DNA from: Diplonema papillatum
Lineage: Eukaryota > Euglenozoa > Diplonemea > Diplonemida > Diplonemidae
DNA: 64,000 nt
Assembly (NCBI GenBank): GCA_030068145.1
Contig: JAPJBO010000377.1
Location: 62,001 to 126,000, forward strand
Direction: 5' to 3'
Below the pieces are notes generated by a model. The model saw only the letters and a program-made list of their open reading frames with translations. It made no database searches and was not told where the DNA came from. The first letter of the stretch is position 1. Each line of letters starts with the position of its first letter. The translations under genes and the position numbers were made by a program. Positions 47,286 to 59,900 of the stretch are shown here, in pieces.

Positions 47286-47513
47286 GTTTTGTATCGGCAC
47301 CTGCTCTGTAGGAAATACTGGAGGAGGCTGCCAGTTGCGAAATATCAAAGGTGGTAAAAATGTGCTGTAGCCGCACGCGAAACACAGGGAAATCTGGGTT
47401 TAGTGGCGGGGCGCAAGCGCCCAACGAAAACAGACCCGTTTTGTAGTTGTGTTGTTTTCTCCCCCGCTAGTCTTCTTCGAAGTAAGCACAGGGGGCAGCC
47501 CCTCAAGTATTTT
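47286..47513 (+). repeat. Dispersed repeat R2, long copy
   Basis: About 228 bp, homologous to 19734-19945, ending CAGGGGGCAGCCCCTCAAG. Confidence 0.85.
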
Positions 47514-47590
47514 GAGTGCGTGCTGCACAAACAAATGTTGAGTTCAATACTGAGCGTCGCACCTTGAGGAAGTGATGCAGAACGTATACT

Positions 47591-47765
47591 GAGCCGGTCC
47601 GTCCCTATCTCTTGAAACTACATCGAAGTGCCTGCTGTTTATCACAGTGAATCACGGTCCACCACGGTCTATCAGGTCCATCTCTAGTCCCTAGAGCTGC
47701 ATCGAGTTGCCCGGTGCTGTATTCTTCGGTCTATCACGGTCTATCAAAAGGGGATGGACCGGCTC
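47591..47765. mobile_element. MITE family 1, second copy
   Basis: GAGCCGGTCCGTCCC and GGGATGGACCGGCTC ends with a longer interior of TGATAGACCG/CACGGTCTATCA repeats. TATAC occurs at both flanks (47585-47589 and about 47768-47772), a plausible target-site duplication. Confidence 0.75.
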
Positions 47766-49965
47766 ATATACAGCCGGTTCGGGCGCACCAACGAGCTTCA
47801 AGACCAGGCGCCACAAGGCGGTGCCTGAGATCCAGGCTAACTAGTCTACCACCCTGCAAAGAAAAACCGAGACAGAGAAAGCACAGAGCTCGAGACCTCG
47901 CAATACCGACTCTTCTAACGCAGAAGAAGAGATCCGTAAAACGTCCTTGCCCCGAAATTTAAGGGCAACCCTATGCCGAAAACCACCATCCCGCCGCCAA
48001 CAGCTACCTCTGAGTGTAAGCTCAGACGTACACACCGTTGTCGCTTGAGAGCGGGGGAGGATGGATGTGCACCAACAAACAGTGGCAAGGTTCTCATCTT
48101 TGAAAAGAGCCCTGACCAACGGCAACTCTCCTGACAAGGGGACTCCTAAGTACTTTAAAAAAGACATTCGGCGCCAAGTTAAGGAGACACATCATCTGAA
48201 ATAGCCTCGTGGTAGCATTTTTTCAATGCTCACGTGTCTGTCATTCGCATGCTGAGTACACAGTGTAGCACAAGGATGAACGGCCCGCACGCAAAGCCAC
48301 GATTGAATACTCAGATTCGAAATACATTCCTCGCTTTTTCTACAGTAGTGCGGTTGTACTGGAGAACATTTCGGGCACAACGGCAGCGCACGAAGGATAA
48401 AACGAATCCAACGAGAGAGGGGTTATGCCCTATGCACGCGAAGAGCAAGACTCTATTACCGTTCACCGTTTTCGCCATCATTGCGTAGTTGAAGCTGACC
48501 GTTACCTCGTTTGGTGCAAGACCCGAACCCCGGAAGTGTTCCGTTTACTTCCCCTCCTGTCGCCTCATCGACCAGACCCAACGAGCAGCTAGTACAACTA
48601 CGACGGTGCCAATCAGCGAAAGCCACTGTAGTCACCTCAGTCTACGAAAACAATACCGGGGACGCGTCACGAGCCACACGAAACAGAGCGAGGGCATCCT
48701 TGCGACAAGGCAACAGTGCCATGCTTCCCTGGGCTTCCCGGAGACAAAGTTTCGAGATAGGCTAAAAAGCCGTAGGCACAGCGTGCTCAGAATTCCTATC
48801 CTGACACGATAAACAGGGGCAAAACAAGGGGAAAGTAATCGACCGGTATGTGGCGAAAAAGCATGAACCAGCCAAAACGACAGGCTTTCTTACCCACTTT
48901 TTGTTTCCAGAATCAAAGCCAGCGAAAAGGACCCCATCCCCGTCTCAACGGTCAACCGGAGACTCAAACGATAAAGAAGGCTTATTCAAACTCGAAACAG
49001 TCTAGAAACAGGAAAAAAAATAATGGTAAAGGAAAAATCGATCAACCGGCACGCACAAACAAAACGAAGCGCCTGTCTTGTTCTCCTTCTGTCCGCGATG
49101 TACGGGCTTTCTGAAGTTTCCAAAAGTTAATTGAACACCCGCGCGGAGCGCGACACTGTTCACACGCCCCTTTTTAGCAGTACATTGGTACCGACGGGAA
49201 CATTTCCGGACGGTTGCACATGAAAACCTACGGAAAAGTGCTAATACTGGAGATACCCCCCAGAGTGGTGCATACCCTGTACAGAAACTTTTGTCTTATC
49301 GTTTTCATCACCGTCGGTCAGTTGACGTAGGTTCGCGGCGTTCCGTTGTCCATGTGAAGCCTCAACTCCGGAAATGTTCCCCACGATGTTATTATTCACG
49401 GGGTTGCCTACCCTACCTTTCCGCCGCTCTGCAAGCAAAGGCCCAAGGCTGCTGCTTCCGGGAACCGTTAGCAATGCTCATCTTTCACATGCAAAAGAAA
49501 AAAGGAGGAAAACAGGAAGGGAGTCTTAGGGATAAAAAAAGGAAAAAAAAAAAAAAAGAAGACCGCTTTGTCGGTTGCACCAAAACCTTCGGGATCGCCG
49601 GCAAGGATAAAAAAGCGCAGAAAAAACGATGCTGAAGGCAACTGTGTACGTTGACTCCGTACTGGCTATTGCGGAAGGAGCCATAAACGACCGTAACAGA
49701 TACTGCTCGTAGCAACGTTTGCATGCAAACAAAGAAGAAGACTATTTTGCCGTAAAGTCGGAGACTTTCAGATCCCGGGAGTGTCAAGCAAACCTTCCCT
49801 CCAGGGTACTAGCTTTGAGGGGTGTTCTCTGGTTCGAAAAGCCAGTTTCTGCCGATGGCTGACACACGGGGCAAGTTTAAAAACATTGCTGGCGTCAATC
49901 GTCTAGCTCTTTTTGCTCGTTTTGTTAACTTGTCATGACCGTACGTAGCCGTGAACCTCGCTTCG

Positions 49966-50200
49966 CTCTCTCTCTCTCTCTCTCCCTCTGCTTCCCTCTC
50001 TCTGTCTCTCTCTCTCACTCTCGGAAAAGGTCGCGTTGGCAGAAACGGTGAAGATGATAATCGTCACAGGGTTGGTAAAATGAAAGCGAGAATTTGGGGT
50101 AAGCCCTGTTTACTAGACTCACGGTTAAAAGAAGCTGGCCGCACAAGGTTTACCTGGTCATCGCACCCACTTTCCGATGGCAAATAGATCTATTCCAACT
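49966..50200 (-). mobile_element. Short terminal remnant of the retroelement family
   Basis: The left end of copies A and B (CT tract, GGTCGCGTTGGCAGAAACGG, GTCACAGGGTTGGT) is joined directly to their right end (TAAGCCCTG, CACTTTCCGATG, AAATAGAT) through one copy of the TGAAAGCGAGAAT string that occurs at both edges of the full elements. The coding interior is absent. It looks like a solo-terminal form, possibly made by recombination between the two repeated strings. The minus strand retains the AAACAG-GGCTTACC acceptor. Confidence 0.75.
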
Positions 50201-50482
50201 CGGAAACGGTCCGCGCAGTATCGATGGCAATGAGAACACACGCAGATATGGCTGAGAAGAAGCCCAGGGACTGTTAAGGCGTGACTACCCCCCCCCCTGT
50301 GCCACAAAGCTGCACCCTTTGACTTGTTTTGATGTGCCCCTCTTTACCTCTCTCTTTCCCTCTCTTCGGGTGCACCGAGCGAAAAAAGGCTCACTTTTGG
50401 GTGGCCGGCAATCATTCGATTGACACGGGTAGCACTATCACAACCGATCGGACATGTCCGCAGCAGGGAAGGGGTGGAGGGA

Positions 50483-50977
50483 CATTAGGAGCACTTCCCA
50501 ATGCGAGCACTCAACAGAACTTCACCCGAGCAACTGCTGCTGTCACACTGCAATCTACTGCTGGGTCCCTGCTCGGCACTTGTTGCACATTCTGATCCAA
50601 CCATACAATAGGTCCCACAGCAAAGTCCAAATGTTAAAGAACGTACCATCAGAGCAATGCGAACACTCAAACAGAACTTCGCCCGAACAACTGCTGCTGT
50701 CACACTGCCATCTACTGTTGGATCCCTGCCCCTCACTTGTCGCACGATCTGATCCAACCATACAATAGGACTGAGCCAATTCACCTACCCTCCCTGAAGA
50801 CGACCTGAGCTCGATTCCGCGGCGATTTTTCGCTCGATCGCGCTCACGAAGCTCGATTCCGTTTGCAAGGCTCGACAAAAATATTGATCGGGCAGGGGGT
50901 GAATTGTCAAGGACCTGCAGCGAAGTCCAAACGTTTAAGAGCGTCCCACCAGGGCAATGCGAACACACGCCGCACTC
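50483..50977 (+). repeat. 162-bp tandem repeat, about 2.3 units
   Basis: Units at 50483-50644 and 50645-50773 share CAATGCGAGCACTCAACAGA, CAACTGCTGCTGTCACACTG and GATCCAACCATACAATAGG. A third partial unit resumes at 50919 after a nested insertion. Confidence 0.85.
50774..50915. mobile_element. MITE family 2 nested in a tandem repeat
   Basis: The ends CCAATTCACCTACCCTCCC and GGGCAGGGGGTGAATTGTC are imperfect inverted repeats, and AGGAC occurs on both sides (about 50766-50770 and 50918-50922). It interrupts the 162-bp repeat exactly where the other unit is continuous, which defines its ends. A fragment of the same family lies at 34034-34090. Confidence 0.7.
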
Positions 50978-53152
50978 CAGAGATAGATAGCGTAAAACAG
51001 GGTGTGGCGCGCTCTTGATCTTGAAAAAAGTTTGGGGTTCAGCTTCTGAGGCTAGCGTTCGCCGTGTGTACGCACGGAGCTATCCACAATACTTGCACAG
51101 TGGCCCCCCCACCCGTGAAGTGAAAGATGCCGGCTACCCCCCTCCCTTTGTACCTCCCTACGGGTTCCTCATCATGAACAACCTGGCCCATACCGATCCA
51201 ACGAGCAACTCCTTCTTTTCTTCGTCTTATCCTATTCTTGAATCCCTTATGTATGCGAATACTGCACGGGGATCGTCGACCTACCCCCCTTGAGTTCGTG
51301 CCTGCGGTTGCGGGGGTCGAAACACGTTCTAACGAGTCGCCGCAGCTTGCTCAGACACAGTTGTACGAGCCTTCTCCCGGAGATGGATCCTGTGTTCTCG
51401 TAGCATGAGAGGTCAGCTTGTGGCGACCTACGAAGCCGCTTGTCCAACCGTTCACACCTGTTTGCAGACAAACACAGTGCAGATTGAACCGGTGCGGTGT
51501 TGAGCACATAGTCATTCCCAGAAAGACTTGCGGGACATGCCTGCTGTGTGAAGCGTTTACTGCAGAAAAACATTTTCCACCGAATATCACGCAGCCACCC
51601 AAAAGCGGGCGTTTTAAAGTTGCAGCGCCAACCCTTTTCGGAAACGGACCTCTTCTCCCAGGCTTCGTCATGTCCAGCGATTTTCCAGCGGACATCAGTC
51701 ACCACGAAGCAACAGGATCCCACCCCATTTTTTTTCAGTCGTCGTTCGAGATCAAGTGTCTTGTTCTCAGGGAAGCGCAGTTCGATTCTGAAAAGACACG
51801 ATGTCCTAACCGATGGATACCACCGTGTCCGTTCTTGCGTGTTCCCACACTCAAGATCCAACTACAACGAGGAAGGCAGCGACAGCTGCCACGGCATTGT
51901 GCTTAGGTGAGCCTACGGTAATGGAAAATGTCCAACACCGCGAACAAGAGGCACGGCTTGAGCTCCCGGCATCCTCGGTCCTAAAGGTAGGTCCGCTAGG
52001 TCTACCTCGGCGGCCGGGGGCGCGGCGCACTCGTTCTGCGCGCGAATCGATCGCCCATTCAACGTGAACCCGGAGGGCGGGGGGGTGGGGTGGAGGTTAT
52101 TTTCTTCGTTCGAGCTCGTTTCGTGGTTCGCCTGGGTGACCCAACCTCAGACGGGTCCGAATCCCCGCGTGGAACCCCTGTAACAACTACGAATAGAAGT
52201 GAAAAAAACTTGCCGAGAGTCACCCGGAGACTTTAAAACCTGAAACGACTCCAACCCACTCAAAACCCGGGTTCTTAGAAACGAAGATAGTCTTGAAATG
52301 GCCGAAGTTGTAGCTCGCCAACGAACCTCGCATGGCTGATCCTTCACAAAGTCTCGGAGGTAGACACGACGCTTACCATAAGTCTTCTTTTTCTTTTACA
52401 CCCCCCAAAGGTAGCACAGATTGAGAATTCAAGGTTTTCTCTTTCTCTCTTTTTGCCCCCCCCCCCGACGGTCGGAATATTGTTTTCTTCGATTTCTCTC
52501 TTTTTCCTCTCCCCCCATCTCCCAACGTTTCTGCGTAGCTGAAACTGATTCTGCTCCCCGTATCGCTTCTTTCCTTTTTTTTTTTTTTTTTTTGGCTTTG
52601 TTTTTCTTTTCCCTTCTTGTTTTCTCCGTTTCCTTGTCTTCTCGATCGCTACTTCTTTCTTCCAGGTTTTTAAAGATGAAACAACAAAAGCCCAACGAAG
52701 AAGAAGTTAAAGTTGGCAACAACAGGCTTTCCCTGGTACCTGATCGACAGCCCAACGAAAAAAACGAAAACATGTGCGCAGTGCCATCGGCACGGCATCC
52801 GGTTGCACGCGGCTGCATCAGGCTTCGGCAGTGATTGGCAAGCACGCGCACGGCCAAAGAGTGAGCGGCAGTTTTAACGTTGTGTCTACGTGGCCAACCT
52901 CGTGAGGTGGCGAGCCGAGTGTACGCGTTGCGAAAGATGTGCGCGCTGCGACAACAACCAATTTTGGAAATATACCGGGTGTCCTTTTTGCAATCCCGTC
53001 TCGGGTGTTCTTTCGACTCTGTGGGGCCGTCCAACAGGTCACAGATTGTTAGCCGTGCGCGCATCAGTGGGCTAGCGGAGGCCAGTAGGAGCTGGCACCC
53101 CCGGAACCAGCACGAGACACACAAGAGTCCCTACTCGACGATAATCTTCGTG

Positions 53153-53290
53153 GGCGTAAGCCGGTCCATCCCCTCTTGATAGACCGTGATAGACCGAAGA
53201 ATGCAGCTCTGGGCTATTCGATGCAGCTCTAGGGGATAGGGATGGACCTGATAGACCGTGGTGGGACCGTGATTCACTGTGATAGAACAT
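53153..53290. mobile_element. MITE family 1, right-truncated copy
   Basis: It begins AAGCCGGTCCATCCCCTC and continues with GATAGACCGTGATAGACCG, but no right inverted end follows. Confidence 0.7.
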
Positions 53291-53400
53291 TTCTTTTGGG
53301 AACCCTACTGATCACCACAAGCACGCACCATGCTGAACTTCACAAACACACAAAAGGTGAAAGACACCAATCTGTACGCCATACGGGATCGTCGGAAACA

Positions 53401-53715
53401 CAAATAAACACGAGGGGAACCTGGCGTGGGTTGAGCTTCTTTGCGCCACGCACACAGCCAGGCATGGTTGGGCCGTGCCTGCTGGCTCTTCGGGTCGCGG
53501 CGGTCGCATTGACGGTTACTGTTGACGTGCAGCCTTTGCAGATCTCGCTCGGCCAGTCGGCGGGCGCGCGCGTGGGTTTCACAGGTGACGCCGCGGCGTG
53601 CAACCTGACCGTCGGCATGTCCGCCAGCGACGACATCTGGGCTCTGACGATCCGACCGCCGACGACTGCACAGTTTCGTACGGGCGCTATTCTGCACGAA
53701 GGAGAGTACGCGCGA
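53401..53715 (+). pseudogene. Decayed tandem copy of the first exon of the polycystin-like gene
   Basis: From ACACGAGGGGAACC onward it repeats 53885-54255, including the CACACAG acceptor, the ATG (53464) and the LLALRVAAVALTVTVDVQP signal-peptide region. It lacks an internal segment (the VTGAGLSAADCAR codons), and after EGEYA it runs into unrelated sequence with a quick stop. It could still provide an alternative trans-spliced start for a short secreted peptide, but decay is more likely. Confidence 0.82.
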
Positions 53716-53965
53716 TCGCACTTCTAGTAGAAACGCTCCCAGGATGTTGGGTGAAACAGAGTTGCACACCTCTGGTTTTATGCACCGCAAAATATCAAAC
53801 AGGCGAAAGAAAAAGACCCCCGCCAAACAGTGAGGAACGGCCCGCAAGAGGGGCCGTCGATTGAAAAGAGGACACAAAGAAAGACGCGAGGGGAGCCCAC
53901 TATAGTGTGGATGCGTCAACGCGGCGTGGGTTGAGCATTTAGAGCGACGCGCACACAGCCGGGCA

Positions 53966-56900
53966 ATGGCTGGGCCGTGCCTGCTGGCTCTTCGGGTCGC
54001 GGCAGTCGCGTTGACGGTTACCGTCGACGTGCAGCCTTCGCAGATCTCGCTCGGGCAGTCGGCGGGCGTGAAGGTCACGGGGGCGGGGTTGTCGGCGGCG
54101 GACTGCGCGCGCGTGGTTTTCACAGGCGATGCCGCGGCTTGCAACCTGACCGTCGGCATGTCCGCCAGCGACGACATCTGCGCGATGACAATCCAACCGC
54201 CCACGACTGCACAGTTTCGCACGCGCGCCCTGCTGTACGAAGGAGAGTACGCGGTGTGCTACAAAGCGGCGTCCGAAGCAGAGTACTCGCAAGTCGCCGG
54301 GTCCGAGTTCGCCGTCGTTCGCACAGGCCCGGCGGTGCCGCCGGTGGTGGCTGGGTGGGACTGGGAGGCGGCGGCGACCGCGACCGCGCCCGTGGTTGTC
54401 GAGCTGCACTTTTCGGGGGAGGGCCTCAGCGCCCTGCGCGCGTCGGCGGACCGGGTGCTGGTCGTTAAGGAGGACCAGCTGCCCCTCGGGACCGAGGGCT
54501 GCGACGTGCCGGCCGGGCACTACTCCGTCGCCGTCAACGCGACCGTCGACGGCCCCATCCAGCGCTCCGGGCTCACGCGGACCCGCTACTCGTGGGACAA
54601 CCCGGCGCTTAACGACGCGCGCAGCGCCCGAAACTACACGATATGCTACGCGCCGTGCCCCGGGAGGTCTGTCAACGGCACGTCCGCTGACGGCTGCCTG
54701 CCGCTGGAGGTGGTCGGCCGGCTCGAGGCGCCGGTGCGGAACGAGCCGCCGGTTGTGTACATGGCGGACGACTACTTCGCGGCGCGGCCGTGCAGCGAGG
54801 TCGCGATCTTCGCCCGCCCGCCGTCGGCGGGACGGGCGCAGGAGGAGATGGAGTCGCCGCTCGGCTGGCACCGTCAGACGGTGTCCGTGTTCATCGCGTA
54901 CGCGCCGCCGCCCGCGGCGGCGCCGTCCGCCGACGCGTCGTGCGGAAACTGCTCGTTCCGCGAGCCCGAGATCACCGAGTACCACCAGCTCCGCCACTCG
55001 TTCACGGGGCTCGGCGAATACCGCTTTTCTCTGTACGCCGTCGACTCCGGGGGAACCGCGCTCGACGGATCGGACACCACCGCCGTGTACACGTTCACCC
55101 TCCTCATCGTCGGCAGCAACACGGCACCCGTTTTCGAAGCCGTGCCGCACACGTCGGCCGTCGTCGGTCCGTCCGGCGGCCGGATCCAAAGCCTGCCCGT
55201 AGTGGTCGGTGATGTGCTGGCGGGCACGGAGCCGTGGGAGCAGCATCAAGACGTGTACTGGGTGGTCACCGTTGTCGGCGGCTGGTCGTCGTATCGGTCC
55301 ATTTTCGCGTCGAACCTCGCGTTCAACCAGTCGACTCGGTCCATCGAGGCGACGTACGCCGTGAACAGCAGGACGCTGCCGGTGGACGTCCCGCTGGTGC
55401 TGACCGCATTTGACGACTTGGTGGTCGGACCCTTCAACGACCCCGTGTGCGGGGAGAGCGCGCGGCGCGCGAACCTGACCATACGAGTCCACCCGCCCAA
55501 CCAGCCTCCTCGGCTGGGCTGGATCGGCGACACGACGCTGCTGGGCTACGAGCTGTTCCCGTTCACCGCCATGCGCGCCCGGCCGTCCGTCGGGCCGCCC
55601 CACGAGGTCGCGGTGCAGACGCTGCTCCCGCCGCGCATCGACATCGACCTCGTCAGCGCCACCTTTTTCGCGGTGAAGGTGTGCTCAGCCATCGATGTCC
55701 GGAACAAAGCTTCCGACGGTGCGCAAAAAAACGCCAACGAAGCCAGAAGTGTTAAAATATACAGAAACCCCCCGGTAGAAGAGTTTGTACTTTATATACA
55801 CGCGAAGGAGAATGCACAACTTCTTTGGTCGGTGTGGGCGATGCCATTCTCGAGGCCTGCGACCAAAAAAAATATGCCACGGTCGTATTGCACGCTCTAC
55901 CGCCACCGCTCACAGAGGCAGGTCTTGAAGCAGAATGAGGGATGCGTGAGGACACCTCTGTGTTCTGAACTGTTTAGTTTTCCCAGAAGTTGGACGGACT
56001 CTTTTTCTGACCAGGAAACACCGTTCTTATCTTCTGTAAACACACCCCCACCCGCAAACCCCCACAGCCTAACTTCACGTTGGACGGGCAGCTCACGTAC
56101 ACGATAGCCGGAAACACGCTAAGCAGCCCGCCATCCTCTGTTAGCTTCAACATAACGTTGATGTATGCATTTTGAATCGAAAGTTTTCTCACGCGGTCCG
56201 TGGTTTCCCGTGCGACACTTTCGAGTGTGTAACACCTTTGCATAATAAGGGCAATGCTCACACCAGGATCATTCAACAGGGTCCTTCCCGCCGACAGTTT
56301 CAAGTGCGTTCCCTTGACTTTTTAGGCTCTGTGAGCCACCTGGCGCACGCGGCGGCGTAGAGCCTGCCTCGTTTCTTTCGACTTGGCAGGTCGTTTGGTA
56401 CCGTCGACCACGCGCGTGCTCGCACGTGATGCAGAAAAAGGAGTCCCACACACGTGAGGCTCGAAATCTTCTTGTGGAACAGGAAGCAGGCGCAAACCAA
56501 AAGCAAGACCGTAATACGTGAAGATCCGTGCGTGTCCCTCTAGGCAGGCAGACGACCCACCAGTTCTCGGAAGATTTGACATGTGGTGCCACGCCTGAAA
56601 CTTTCACCTGGGGCGCGGCGTGCTGTTTGGCAATGTCGTCAAGTTGCTCTGTTTCATCCTTCACTCCCCCGTTGCAACACAGAGACGACGGCGGCACTGC
56701 TGAGGGAGGCATCGACACGGTGTCGGTCAGGCTGGTTATCTACATCGTGGAGTACTACAAGCTGACAGTGACCCCGCAACAGGTTGCCTTGGGTTCGAGC
56801 TTGTCGGCGCAGGTGTCCGGCGGGCTGGCTTACTCCGCGCACGAGATGTATTACGTGTGGACCAACAGCAGCGGCTCGACGAATGTGACGGACTTCGTCA

Positions 56901-59900
56901 CTCGGCACTCGCAGGTGGCCGCTGACGTTGTCCTGCTCGCGGGGCCGCGCGGAAGGGCGCCGATGGCCAGCGCCGACCTGCCGGTGGGGACCCACACCAT
57001 CTTCACCCTCATCTTCCTCGACACATCCGTCGACTTCGACTCCCTCGAGGCCTTCGGGGCCAGCGCATGCCCTTCGGGTTCCGCTGTCGGGGTCGGGTAC
57101 GACGGCCCGTGCTACCTGGCGGAGGTGGTCAACGTTACTTTGTCTTCGAAGCCGCTTGCCGACTTCCTCGCCTCCGCGACGACAGCGGCACTCGACGACA
57201 AGGTGCCCCCCACCTCCGGATTCGCAGCGGTCACCCTCGCTTCGAAGCACATCGCTGCGCTCGGACGCGCTGATACCGCGTCTTCTCTGCGTAGCTCGCT
57301 TGCCAATTCGATCCTTGCGGTATACCCACCTTTCCAAACTCAGCTTTTTGACAAGAAATCCCACCCGCCGCCGGGTACTGCTTTGCGTGACCTTAACAGG
57401 TGGGTTTCAGGTCCCCCCGCAGTGGTCATGGGGGGGCCTTCACGTGGCGACACTGTTGACCGCACCTTAATGGAGTCGCGGTCGCCGATCCCCCAACCGC
57501 CAGCATCATGTACTTGATGCGACGCGGAACAAGTGCTGACAGCACCGCCCGGCGAATAGAGGGCCTTAAAAGTGGCAAATCGACCGCTTTTTAGCAGCCA
57601 ATGGCCTGATGGCTGAGTGCACCCGAGCGGTATGCAGCGCCAGCTACAAAAGCGCAGGCCTAGTATTTCTTAGCCGCCCAAAGACACCTTTCCAACCTGT
57701 TTCTTGGGTGTGGGTGGCTTGAGCTGCAGTTTTCATGCCGTAAACCACCATTTCAGGTAGCTCGTCGCATGTCTCTAGCGTCAATTAATGTGACCGACCA
57801 TGTGGCAAACGGCCTGGTGGCTATCCAGAGCCTGACACTGCCAGCACCCGACGAAGCCGCAGTAGTGCTGCCTTCCGTATGCACTTCTTTTTTTACACGG
57901 GTTACAAAAAACACCAAGACTGGACTGAATATGTTGAAAACTGGCACTCATAAGTTTGGGTTTGTAGCACGAAGGGGAAATGCTGTGTGCGCGGAGGGCC
58001 GTCGCTGTGCTGACGTGCACGTCGCTCGTCAAAGCTGGGCATAGGAGCGATGGAACCCATCGAACCACCGGTAGCGGGTTTACTCCGCAGTCTCCCCCCC
58101 AGGGTAACGATTGCATCGCCGCTGCTGGCATAGTGTGGTATTCATCAGCATGCGCATCAAGAACACACACAAAGCAGCGCCGTGAGAGAGACTGCTTCTA
58201 AAAAAGCGAACAACCCCGAGGCGGTAAGAGAAGTCGCGTTGCGAACGCCCAGTCCGGTTGCATGACGGTCGTGAGACCATCACACCCTCCCCATTTGACT
58301 GCCCGCAGTCTCAACGGTCAACCGGAGACTCTCACGCGCCGATTTCTCAAACCTCCCGCACTGCACAGAGCGGTTCATTTGGTGGCTATCTACGCGGGAA
58401 GGTGCCTTTTGGGCCCAGTTGGATAGCAATGCTCCCACCTCGATTCAACTCCGTGGCCTTAAACCCGCGGGGTCGAGGTGGACACAATTGACCAAGATAA
58501 GAACCAACGCTAGCAATAGCAAGCGGTGTGTGGATGAAACAGGGCCATCGAGTGATAGCACGCCACCGCCCCCCTCAAGGGTTCATACCCACCTGCGGAG
58601 TCTTACAGTCCCTGCGACCCTTTTCTATTTTCCACTTTCTTCGACGAAGACTTGATGCTAGCATCAAACATGCATGAGAGGCAGTGTTCTGCCTAAACAT
58701 TAAGCCCGTAACAGCTGGAACGATGCCGTGCCTGAATACCCGCACGACGTACCCTTTGTTCAGTGGGAGTTGAGATTCTCCGTCAAGATGCTAGCCGCCG
58801 CCATAGGGCGGGCTATTGCCAAAAGAAGGAGAGCCCGCGAAACAACGTGTCAACACACGCCTGCCAGGCGGTCTCGTCCGCCAGTCAGAACGCCCCCGGC
58901 TGCGCCACCATCGGTGCAACAATCATCTTTGACAGGGCCACGGCTCGCTCCGCGCCCACGGCGCAACGACTTGCGCCCGCCTTAGTAGTACGGGATAGTA
59001 GTGGGGCGACCGGTCTCTCTCTCTCTCTCTCTCTCGGAAAAGGTCGCGTTGGCAGAAACGGTGAAGATGATAATTGTCACAGGGTTGGTGAAAGGAAAGC
59101 GAGAATGTGGAATAGAATCCCTGGACGTGAAACTAAAGGAGCCAACATCCGGCTGCCTCCGGGTAGCTCAAAACAGATAAACAGCGCCCTCGGGCGTGCT
59201 CACAAAACAATGGTGCTGCGCGGAGCGCCAACACTGAGATGGACGACAGGGTGGCTGGACGCACTTCCCGTAATCCTCTAGCAACGTCCTCAGACGTGAG
59301 AAAATAGAAATAGGCCGACATCACGCAATGCAGAAAGGGACGCGAGGAGGCGGAATGCCTTGCCTGTATGGGTCTCGTGTCCATACGTCCGCTAATTGCT
59401 CAGCGGTCGGAACCCACACAGTCTCGAGAACACATTGGTGTTCTTCCAACACGTCGCGGACCTGGCAGAGGATGAAGTTCCCGAGTTGGGTCTTCGACTT
59501 CCAATTCCTCAGACAGTTCACGGCGGGCAAGTTGTCGACAAAGATTCTTATTGTCGATAGCGGAGAGCGCGAAGCCGCGTACGCAATAGCAAACTTTGCC
59601 GCCGTTAATTCGGCAAAGAAGATATGCTGCGGGATATCTCTCCACGGTCCCCACATTGCCATGGAATCCACTAGCCAGGCCCATCCCTGCATGCTGGCGT
59701 CGGACCATGCCTCGACGAGGGTATCCCGCTGCTGCATGTCGAACGTGACCCACCGGTTCCCCGACAGACGCCGCCTCACCCCAGCAAGGAAAGGAAGGAC
59801 GTCGTCGCTCACTCGAACCAGCGACTCCCAGCCCAGGGTGCCTGTTAGGACCTGATGCGCCAGTGTCCCCATCCACGCAAGCACCGGGCTCACTCTGCAA

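Larger units (their letters stand above)
41910..53400. other. Long gene-poor repeat region
   Basis: No protein gene could be supported over about 11 kb. It holds three copies of a TIR element (43247, 47591, 53153), R2 (47286), a terminal retroelement remnant (49966), a tandem repeat with a nested element (50483-50977), several copies of the 55-nt motif, and A/T/C homopolymers. The motif copies, if they mark introns as elsewhere, may mean that small exons are hidden here. Confidence 0.55.

Noticed and set aside
52130-52180. tRNA-like T arm (GGGTCCGAATCCCCG)
   Set aside because: The stem does not pair over five bases, and no D or anticodon arm can be placed upstream at tRNA spacing.
53939-55603. 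554-codon minus-strand frame opposite polycystin-like exon 1
   Set aside because: A GC-rich shadow, Arg/Pro-rich and without domains; the plus frame has a signal peptide, domain repeats and consistent splice phases.
55679-56107. Continuation of the polycystin-like frame past 55678
   Set aside because: A GTGTGC donor occurs in phase at 55679, the composition drops and motifs end; splicing to 56068 restores a sensible protein (FAVK joined to PNFTLDGQL).
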